A stretch of DNA of 19,365 nucleotides, taken from CAYPZU01 sp964415395. Its GTDB lineage: Bacteria; Chlamydiota; Chlamydiia; Chlamydiales; SM23-39. Within the stretch, counting starts at the first letter, position 1; each line of letters opens with the position of its first letter. The position numbers and the translations under genes are program-made. Under the pieces are notes generated by a model. The model made no database searches. It was not told the origin of the DNA and saw nothing but the letters and a program-made list of their open reading frames with translations. Shown one piece after another: positions 7,145 through 12,669 of the stretch. The stretch is taken from the NCBI GenBank assembly GCA_964415395.1, contig CAYPZU010000041.1, positions 1 through 19,365 of the forward strand, read 5' to 3'.

Positions 7145-7203
7145 TCCAGCAGAGAAAAATAGGCGCATTGATAGAATGAGGGAAGTGTGAGGAGACAGCA
7201 TCT

Positions 7204-7710
7204 ATGTCTGTGAAGCCTAAAACCATCGACAATCTGGGGATCGAATCTTCGATCCGCTACGCAAAAGATATGGAGATCTTCGACAAGCGCCTTGTCGAAG
7301 AATCGCGCCTGATTGCGCAGAAAACCGAAGTTTCCGTCGCTAAGCCCTATGTTCCGTCCGAGTTCGATCTGATGTTCTCTCCGGTGACGCAGGGAAGGAG
7401 CATTTTATGGGCCGCGTTCCAGCCCCCTCCCAATTTCTTCGGCTATTCGAAAAGCCTCTTTTCCTATCAGCTGATCCCCTCGCTCGGTTCGCCGGAAAAG
7501 CTGGACTCCGATTCAGATAAGCTGACGAATCTGGAAGATGTGCTGAGCAAGCCATTCGCGCGAAAGCGGGAAAGCCAGGATCAGGAAAAAGACCATCAGG
7601 AAGAAGAGAAGGAACGGCAGGTGCTTCTCGCGCTGCTCAAAACAATCAACAAACTCGACCGGACGCTCTCTCTCATCAACTCGCGCCGCAACCAATACCA
7701 GAGAGGCTGA
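7204..7710 (+). CDS. Conserved chlamydial protein, CT273-like, function unknown
   Basis: A 168-residue soluble protein without a signal peptide or membrane segments. The N-terminal part (about residues 1-95) appears folded and includes aromatic stretches (WAAFQPPPNFFGYSKSLFSYQ). The part from about 100 to 168 is charged and low in complexity (QDQEKDHQEEEKERQ), consistent with a helical or coiled-coil tail. GAGGAG nine bases before the ATG supports the start. Its place next to a TPR gene and dnaA2, divergent from the rsmH-ftsI block, corresponds to CT273 of C. trachomatis; the assignment is from gene order and recall of the family, not from an alignment. It is followed 2 bases later by the TPR gene, so the pair is co-transcribed and may act together. 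Confidence 0.8.
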   Translation: MSVKPKTIDNLGIESSIRYAKDMEIFDKRLVEESRLIAQKTEVSVAKPYVPSEFDLMFSPVTQGRSILWAAFQPPPNFFGYSKSLFSYQLIPSLGSPEKLDSDSDKLTNLEDVLSKPFARKRESQDQEKDHQEEEKERQVLLALLKTINKLDRTLSLINSRRNQYQRG

Positions 7711-7712
7711 CG

Positions 7713-8108
7713 ATGAGCGACGTGAACTGGCAGGAAATATTGGGTTGGGGAAATGAAGAAATGGACGATCTGAGATTCGTCGCCTACTCCTATATTAAGC
7801 AGGGAGTGTACGACGTCGCTCTCACTTTCTTCGATGCGCTGGCCGTCCTTTCTACCCCGACTCCCTACGATCTGCAGACCATCGGCGCCCTCCACCTGCA
7901 GGTCGGAAATGGGCTGAAAGCCCTCGACTTTCTCGACAAAGCGCTCAAAATCGAGCCAGACCATTTGCCTACCCAGCTGAACCGGGCGAAGGCCCTCTTC
8001 ATGCTCGGATACAAACGGCAGGGTCTCGTCCAGGCCCTCGAACTGGAGAAAGCCGAAGACCCTGGAGTCGCCAAAGCCGCCGCCGCCCTCGTCCTGGCTT
8101 ATAGATAA
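7713..8108 (+). CDS. Small TPR-repeat protein, CT274-like, possible chaperone
   Basis: A 131-residue, nearly all-helical protein with about three tetratricopeptide repeats. The clearest unit covers residues about 50-83 (YDLQTIGALHLQVGNGLKAL continuing through DKALKIEPDH), followed by a degenerate unit ending in the alanine-rich C-terminus. Small TPR proteins of this size include the SycD/LcrH class of type III secretion chaperones, and a role as a chaperone for the preceding CT273-like protein is plausible, but this is inference. It starts 2 bases after its neighbour's stop. Its TAA is followed within 3 bases by the MITE-like element, which may supply the transcript's 3' end. Confidence 0.8.
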   Translation: MSDVNWQEILGWGNEEMDDLRFVAYSYIKQGVYDVALTFFDALAVLSTPTPYDLQTIGALHLQVGNGLKALDFLDKALKIEPDHLPTQLNRAKALFMLGYKRQGLVQALELEKAEDPGVAKAAAALVLAYR

Positions 8109-8110
8109 TA

Positions 8111-8330
8111 TTAACCCGAGAGATCAACAGGTGACAATTGGCGGGCTGCGACTTTGCCATATCGATCCTTCTCGCTCGCCTTGCCCTTCTGGCAATGGTT
8201 CTCGCTCGTGCGGAATGCTGCCTTCGGCAGCTTCGATCTGGCTTTCGCACCCCTTCCGACGCAGCGTCGGCGGGGGACCCTGCTTGTCTCGCTCACCCAA
8301 TTGTTGCCACCTGTTTACCCCTCTGGTTAA
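8111..8330. mobile_element. MITE-like element, 220 bp, with terminal inverted repeats
   Basis: The left end (8111-8141) and the reverse complement of the right end (8330-8297) align over about 31 bases: TTAACC is identical, then 5 of 9 match, AACAGGTG is identical, and after a 3-base gap ACAATTGG is identical. A TA dinucleotide flanks each end (8109-8110 and 8331-8332), consistent with a TA target duplication. The interior is GC-rich, has no credible gene, and contains compact hairpins: GCTGCC-TTC-GGCAGC (8217-8231) and CCGACGC-A-GCGTCGG (8256-8270). TTCTCGCTCG occurs twice (8169-8178, 8199-8208). This is the architecture of a non-autonomous miniature element, possibly mobilised by an IS630/Tc1-type transposase; the mobiliser is inference. 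Confidence 0.7.
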
Positions 8331-8399
8331 TAATCCCGATTTTTGTTGCGGGGGAAGGCTCTTTCTTTGTAAATTCTAGGAGAACCCCCCGAAGAATAT

Positions 8400-9731
8400 A
8401 TGCTGGAATGCGAAGTCAAAAATTGCTGGGAGCAATTCCTGGAATTCATCGAGCCCCGCTGCTCGTCCGCCGAGTATGAAAACTGGATTTCGCCGATCCG
8501 CTTTATCGAATCTTCTCCAGACGAAGTGTCGCTCGCCGTCCCAAATCCGTACATCGAAGATTACCTCCTCTCGAACTTTAAGGAAGTCCTCTGCAATTTC
8601 CTTCCGCTGAAAGCCTCCGGCGAACCCGCGATCCGCTTCTCCTTATATGATCAGGACAGGGGCTCGCAGCCTGCGCCCCAGGCAGAGCCGGAAGAAGCGC
8701 CGGCGTTCGATCTGAAGCTGAACCGGCTCTACGTTTTTGAAAATTTCATCGAAGGCCCTTCCAACCAGTTTGTGAAATCGGCCGCCGTCGGCGTCGCCGC
8801 CCGTCCTGGCAAATCGTACAATCCCCTTTTCATCCACGGCGGGGTCGGTTTAGGCAAAACACACCTTCTCCACAGCATCGGCCACTATATTTGCGAGCAT
8901 CATAAAAAGCTGCGGATCCAGGCGATCACGACCGAGGCGTTCATCAACGATATCGTCGACCACCTCCGGAATAAATCGATCGACAAGCTGAAGCGCTATT
9001 ACCGGACGCTCGACGTACTTCTGGTGGACGATATCCAGTTCCTGCAGAACCGGCTCAATTTCGAAGAGGAGTTCTGCAATACCTTCGAAGCGCTCATCAA
9101 TCAAAATAAACAGATCGTCATCACGAGCGATAAGCCGCCCGCCCACCTTAAATTGTCAGAGCGGATGATCGGCCGGATGGAATATGGCCTGGTCGCCCAT
9201 ATGGGCGTTCCCGATCTGGAGACCCGCGTCGCGATCATCAAGCACAAATCGGAATGCCGGGGCCTTAACATCTCCAGCCAGATCGCCTTCTTCATCGCTG
9301 AGCATATCTATAATAACGTGCGGCAGATCGAAGGGGCGATCAACCGCCTCTGCGCCCATTCGCGGATGATGTCGGCGACCCTCAATGAAGATGTCGTCGA
9401 GAAAATCTTAAGCGAAATGTTCCAGAGCAGCGCCCCAAATAAAAAAATTTCTGTCGAAGGAATTTTGAAGAGCGTCGCGGCAGTGTTCGAAGTCCGCATC
9501 TCCGAACTCAAGGGAGAATCGCGCCATAAAGAGATCGCGCTCGCCCGCCAGGTCGCGATGTATCTGGCGAAGGAAATGATCGACGATTCGCTCATGAAAA
9601 TCGCCGATTCTTTCGGAGGGAAAACCCATTCGACGCTTCTCCACGCGTGGAAGAAGATCACCGACCAGATCCAGATGAACGAAACGCTCCGCCGCCAAGT
9701 GCAGATGGTGCGAAAGAACATCGAACACTAA
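8400..9731 (+). CDS. dnaA2: Chromosomal replication initiator DnaA, second paralogue type
   Basis: DnaA is an AAA+ ATPase that binds DnaA boxes and melts the replication origin. An N-terminal domain (residues about 1-80) contains the W-x-x-F type helix (NCWEQFLEFI), then a short linker. The ATPase core has Walker A GGVGLGKT at 147-154 and Walker B LLVDD at 207-211. The C-terminal DNA-binding domain shows HKEIALARQVAMYL and the signature GGKTHSTLLHAW, where most DnaA proteins have GGRDHSTV or similar. At 443 aa it is a normal full-length DnaA. Chlamydiae carry two dnaA genes; position after CT273/CT274-like genes identifies this one as the CT275 (dnaA_2) type. AGGAG is 17 bases before the ATG, longer than ideal, so the start is slightly uncertain. 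Confidence 0.93.
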   Translation: MLECEVKNCWEQFLEFIEPRCSSAEYENWISPIRFIESSPDEVSLAVPNPYIEDYLLSNFKEVLCNFLPLKASGEPAIRFSLYDQDRGSQPAPQAEPEEAPAFDLKLNRLYVFENFIEGPSNQFVKSAAVGVAARPGKSYNPLFIHGGVGLGKTHLLHSIGHYICEHHKKLRIQAITTEAFINDIVDHLRNKSIDKLKRYYRTLDVLLVDDIQFLQNRLNFEEEFCNTFEALINQNKQIVITSDKPPAHLKLSERMIGRMEYGLVAHMGVPDLETRVAIIKHKSECRGLNISSQIAFFIAEHIYNNVRQIEGAINRLCAHSRMMSATLNEDVVEKILSEMFQSSAPNKKISVEGILKSVAAVFEVRISELKGESRHKEIALARQVAMYLAKEMIDDSLMKIADSFGGKTHSTLLHAWKKITDQIQMNETLRRQVQMVRKNIEH

Positions 9732-9760
9732 ATTTAAACTACAACTAATCTTTATTTCAG

Positions 9761-9790
9761 TTGCCCAAATTAAAGCCAGGCAACCATAAT
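9761..9790 (+). promoter_or_regulatory. Candidate promoter of the outer-membrane barrel gene
   Basis: TTGCCC (9761-9766) and CATAAT (9785-9790, 5 of 6 to TATAAT) are separated by 18 bases. The predicted start near 9797 leaves a leader of about 19 bases containing AGGAGG (9805-9810), an ideal ribosome binding site five bases before the ATG. The promoter hexamers overlap an inverted repeat GTTGCC (9760-9765) / GGCAAC (9779-9784), which could be an operator or a dnaA2 transcript hairpin. Confidence 0.4.
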
Positions 9791-9815
9791 TGACACTCTT
9801 TTTCAGGAGGTAATT

Positions 9816-10433
9816 ATGAAAAAGACGTTAACAACTGCATTTTTGACAATCGCAGCAGCGTTCGGATTCGCACAAGAAGCCGTTCCTGCAACCGTTCTTT
9901 CCGCAAGCGGCCTTCTTAACGAGAAAAAACCTGTCGTTTCTCTCGAAGAGAGAGCTACGCCCAAGAAAGGGTTCACCTACCTGCGGATGGGAATCTCCGA
10001 TTCCTACCCGGCGAATGAACTGAAAGACGTCAAAGCGGTCCCAGGCCTCGGCCTTGGATACCGCCTGACCTCCGGCCCTTCCGCAATCGACATCTCGGCG
10101 AGCTACAGCCGCCGCTACACAAGAGATGACGAAGGAAAGAAGGACACCTATTTCTATACGCTTCCGAAAGCGAACTACCTGCACTATATCTCCCCTGCTA
10201 AAGCGAACAGCTTGTACGCAGGCGGCGGTCTGGCGTGGGGCGGAATGAAGACGAAAGATGCCAATGAGTTCATCGGTCTGATTCCAAACCTCGCAGTCGG
10301 ATACGAAATGAACCGGAATGCGAACTGGAAAAGCTTCGTCCAGCTCGATGTGAGCCAGCCAGCTGTGGCGGCCGCTTCGAAGGGCTCTTTCCCGGGCCCT
10401 CTGGCTGAACTTTCCGTAGGCGCAGGATTCTAA
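9816..10433 (+). CDS. Small outer-membrane beta-barrel protein
   Basis: A 205-residue secreted protein. A clear signal peptide covers residues about 1-19 (MKKTLTTAFLTIAAAFGFAQ; cleavage probably after AFGFA). The rest alternates aromatic and small residues in strand-like blocks (FTYLRMGISD, GLGYRL, AIDISASYSRRY, TYFYTLPKANYLHYI, SLYAGGGLAWGG, NLAVGYEM, SFVQLDV, AELSVGAGF), consistent with an eight-stranded barrel. The C-terminal residue is phenylalanine, the usual outer-membrane insertion signal read by BamA. I do not recognise a named family. A near-consensus Shine-Dalgarno (AGGAGG) and a strong terminator suggest a well expressed single gene. The barrel could be a structural protein, an adhesin or a small porin-like protein; the sequence does not decide. 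Confidence 0.75.
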   Translation: MKKTLTTAFLTIAAAFGFAQEAVPATVLSASGLLNEKKPVVSLEERATPKKGFTYLRMGISDSYPANELKDVKAVPGLGLGYRLTSGPSAIDISASYSRRYTRDDEGKKDTYFYTLPKANYLHYISPAKANSLYAGGGLAWGGMKTKDANEFIGLIPNLAVGYEMNRNANWKSFVQLDVSQPAVAAASKGSFPGPLAELSVGAGF

Positions 10434-10459
10434 TCGAATCCCCGCTCTCCATTTTAAGA

Positions 10460-10490
10460 GGGGCAGGATCTTCCTGCCCCTTTTTTATTT
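10460..10490 (+). terminator. Rho-independent terminator of the barrel gene
   Basis: GGGGCAGGA (10460-10468) pairs perfectly with TCCTGCCCC (10472-10480) around a TCT loop, followed by TTTTTTATTT. It lies 26 bases past the stop codon. The T-run overlaps the stop of the convergent SPFH gene; on the minus strand the stem is followed by CTCTTAAAAT, so termination in that direction would be weaker. Confidence 0.93.
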
Positions 10491-11477
10491 CTGAACTGCG
10501 GCCTCGGCAGAGATCGAATAGGGAGAGCCTTTTTTCTTGAGCGAATCGTAAATCGCCATTGCTTCCGCAATCATCGATCCCGGATTCTGCAGATTCGAAG
10601 GGAGAACAATCGTATTCCCTTCTTTCGCCAGATGGCGGAAAGCTTCTATGTATTTCTCTGCGATCTGAAGCGAAGCCGCCCTCTCGCCGCCCGACTGGCC
10701 GAGCGCCTGCGCGATTCTTTCGATCCCCATCGCCGTCGCCTGGGAAAGGGCTGCGATCGCCTCCGCTTCGCCTTTCGCGCGGTTGACCCGGTCGACTCGC
10801 GCCGCTTCCGATTCCAGCATGACTCTCTCTTTATGCCCTTCGGCCAGGTTGATCTGCGCCTGCCGCTGCCCTTCCGACTGGTTAATGTGCGATTGGCGGA
10901 CCCCTTCCGACTGTAAAATATCGGCGCGCTTCTGCCGCTCGGCGGTCATCTGCAATTCCATCGCTTTCTTGATGTCTTCGGGCATTTTAATGTCTTTGAT
11001 CTCGTAGCGGAGGCACTGAATGCCCCATGACATCGCGGCCAGATTGATCGCTTCGACGATCTTTGCGTTGAGAGCTTCCCTTTCCTCAAACGTTTTGTCG
11101 AGGGGGATTTTTCCGATCTCGGAGCGCATCGTCGTCTGGACGAGCTGCGTGAGCGCGTGGAGCGGATTTTTCACTCCGTAGGAAGCGGCGAACGGATCGA
11201 CGATCTTCACATAGACAACGCCGTCTAAAATGACGCTTACGTTGTCCTGGGTGATTGCCGTCTGCTCGGTCACGTCGATCGCTTCCTCTTTGAGCGAGTG
11301 GCGGTAAGCGACGATATCGGTGAAGGGAATGATCCAGTTCAGCCCCGGTTCGAGCTTCCGGCTGTACCGTCCCAAACGCTGGACGATCCAAACCTGCTGC
11401 TGCGGGACGATATGGTATCCGCGCGAAAGCGCAGCCATCAGCGCAAGCAGAATGATGAACGCAACAATGATAAACAT
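10485..11477 (-). CDS. SPFH/band 7 (stomatin-like, paraslipin) membrane protein
   Basis: A membrane-scaffold protein of the stomatin/prohibitin/flotillin superfamily, which forms large oligomers in detergent-resistant membrane patches and often modulates proteases or lipid organisation. A single N-terminal hydrophobic segment (residues about 1-16) is followed by the band 7 domain (about 22-180; PQQQVWIVQRLGRYSRKLEPG is the typical opening and SYGVKNPLHALTQLVQTTMR the typical core). A long charged helical region (about 185-250) holds repeated QSEG/NQSEG/LAEG units, and a C-terminal helix follows. At 330 aa it matches the paraslipin/SLP-2 and QmcA subgroup. Partner NfeD genes often sit next to such proteins, but none is here. 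It is the last gene of the AsmA-led operon, 31 bases after the proline-rich gene. Confidence 0.92.
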   Translation of the reverse strand: MFIIVAFIILLALMAALSRGYHIVPQQQVWIVQRLGRYSRKLEPGLNWIIPFTDIVAYRHSLKEEAIDVTEQTAITQDNVSVILDGVVYVKIVDPFAASYGVKNPLHALTQLVQTTMRSEIGKIPLDKTFEEREALNAKIVEAINLAAMSWGIQCLRYEIKDIKMPEDIKKAMELQMTAERQKRADILQSEGVRQSHINQSEGQRQAQINLAEGHKERVMLESEAARVDRVNRAKGEAEAIAALSQATAMGIERIAQALGQSGGERAASLQIAEKYIEAFRHLAKEGNTIVLPSNLQNPGSMIAEAMAIYDSLKKKGSPYSISAEAAVQK

Positions 11478-11508
11478 GGAATCAAGTTAAGGAAAGAATC
11501 TTTTTGGT

Positions 11509-12105
11509 TCAATCGTCAAGATCGAGGCCGGTTCCCTTTAGCGATCGGGTGCTGTATTTCCGGGAAACCTCTCCGCGTCTCGAATAAATGACCCAGTGCG
11601 TTACATCGTAGACTCTCCCGCGCAAATTCGGCCCTTCAGGAGGGAGCGGAGTTTTTTTTATTTTAATCGGACTCTGCTGGGGTTTGATGGCCGGACTTGC
11701 AGGAGGAGCGCGCCGCGCGCCCTCTTGATCCTTCGGGGGCTGGCACTGGGAAACAGGAGGAGGCCGGTTTAGTGAAATTTGCGGGGCAGTAACTTTTGAG
11801 GAGGCTCCTTCATTTCCCTCAGGCGAAGGATGAGAGACCTCTGATTTTGAAATCGGGGCGGCATCCCCTTCTTTATCCCTCCCCTCCGAGGCGTTCGCAG
11901 CGCCCTCGTGAGAGATGAAGGCTGGGGCGGGCTGAACCCGTCCATTGTTTGGACTCTCAGGCAAACGGCGAGGAGTCGAAAACAGTTTCTCCGCGGCCGC
12001 CGCCGCCTTGGGCGCAGAGCACAATACCCCTTCCGGCAGAGGAGGCTGGGAAAGAAGGGGTTTTTCCGGCGTTACAGAAGTAGAAAAACAGCAGCAAAAG
12101 CTCAT
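11509..12105 (-). CDS. Proline-rich, mostly disordered protein with N-terminal Cys cluster
   Basis: I do not recognise this 198-residue protein. It opens with MSFCCCFSTS, three adjacent cysteines at positions 4-6, followed by about 140 residues rich in Pro, Ala, Ser and Glu with no predicted fold (for example PPPVSQCQPPKDQEGARRAP). The last 40 residues look structured and basic (GRVYDVTHWVIYSRRGEVSRKY), ending in an acidic tail LDLDD. No signal peptide or lipobox is seen. The N-terminal cysteine run resembles S-acylated membrane-targeting sequences, so it might be a secreted effector or a protein tethered by acylation; this is speculation. It sits 30 bases after the ComF-like gene and 31 before the SPFH gene, and is clearly in their operon. 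The start has no obvious ribosome binding site. Confidence 0.65.
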   Translation of the reverse strand: MSFCCCFSTSVTPEKPLLSQPPLPEGVLCSAPKAAAAAEKLFSTPRRLPESPNNGRVQPAPAFISHEGAANASEGRDKEGDAAPISKSEVSHPSPEGNEGASSKVTAPQISLNRPPPVSQCQPPKDQEGARRAPPASPAIKPQQSPIKIKKTPLPPEGPNLRGRVYDVTHWVIYSRRGEVSRKYSTRSLKGTGLDLDD

Positions 12106-12135
12106 AATTGTCGCAAGATTATAAATTCCAGTCGC

Positions 12136-12669
12136 TTAAAACGCATCATGAAAGAGACTGAAAAGATACATTTTCCGGGGAAAGCATTCGGAGTGTTCCA
12201 GCGCAGCCTGGCGCAGGATTTCCAAGGGGTTTCCCGCATCGAGGAGATAGAGGATTTGCCCCTCTTTCGCCTCACGGGCAACCGGAACCTGGATCATTCT
12301 GCCGAAGGCGCGCGCGAAGAGAAGCGAAGAGCGGTCTTTGAGAGGGATCAGAGCATCGGGGTGCGGCCAATCGAATCGAGCCCATTGAATATAGGCGAAC
12401 CCGGCCAGCGCGTCCCAATCGGGTTCGCGGATGAGACGGATCGGGGCGCGCGGATCGAACACCGATGCTCGTGGAATAGGAAGAGCCGGCGCGGGGCGGC
12501 ACTCCTTGCAAATCCCCTCTTTCTCCCCAAAACAATGGCGGCATCTTTCGGCCGGATCGAGCGGCGCAGAAAGCTCCCAGCAGGCGGAGCAAAGATGCTT
12601 CGTCGAACATCTCTCTTTGCAGCTGAGGCAAAGAGGCGGATATATGAAATCAAGAAGGGGCCCGATCAC
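12136..12669 (-). CDS. comF: ComF-family protein with degraded phosphoribosyltransferase site
   Basis: The N-terminal 60 residues form the ComF double zinc ribbon: Cys14/Cys17, Cys21, Cys27/Cys30, Cys43/Cys46 and Cys54/Cys57, after the typical LLDFIYPPLC opening. The remainder has the outline of the ComF type I phosphoribosyltransferase domain (DALIPLKDRSSLLFARAFGRMI corresponds to the D-V-P-P-R-GFNQ region), but the PRPP-binding loop, normally VDDVxTTG, reads LLDAGNPLE. The protein is also short, 177 against about 220-240 residues. It is therefore probably not an active transferase. ComF proteins are involved in DNA uptake and single-strand handling in competent bacteria. It starts with GTG overlapping the stop of the AsmA-like gene (ATGTGA at 12671-12666), so translation is coupled. 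Confidence 0.75.
   Translation of the reverse strand: MIGPLLDFIYPPLCLSCKERCSTKHLCSACWELSAPLDPAERCRHCFGEKEGICKECRPAPALPIPRASVFDPRAPIRLIREPDWDALAGFAYIQWARFDWPHPDALIPLKDRSSLLFARAFGRMIQVPVAREAKEGQILYLLDAGNPLEILRQAALEHSECFPRKMYLFSLFHDAF

Larger units (their letters stand above)
6569..7203. other. Divergent control region between the mraZ and CT273-like operons
   Basis: About 635 bases separate two divergent operons and carry no convincing gene. From left to right it holds the candidate MraZ boxes by the mraZ start, A-tracts near 6622-6630 and 6689-6698, a second TGGGA pair (6715-6729), an AT-rich core (about 6776-6823), a G/C-rich potential stem (TTCCCC near 6851 against GGGGAA near 6866) and three clusters of the CAGGAT motif. 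Promoters for both operons must lie here. A plus-strand open frame at 6561-7088 crosses the AT-rich and repeat sequence, looks compositionally random, and is not called as a gene. Confidence 0.7.

Noticed and set aside
8131..8479. Short plus-strand frames inside the MITE-like element
   Set aside because: They run across hairpins and the dnaA2 start in the wrong frame; no ribosome site or conserved features.
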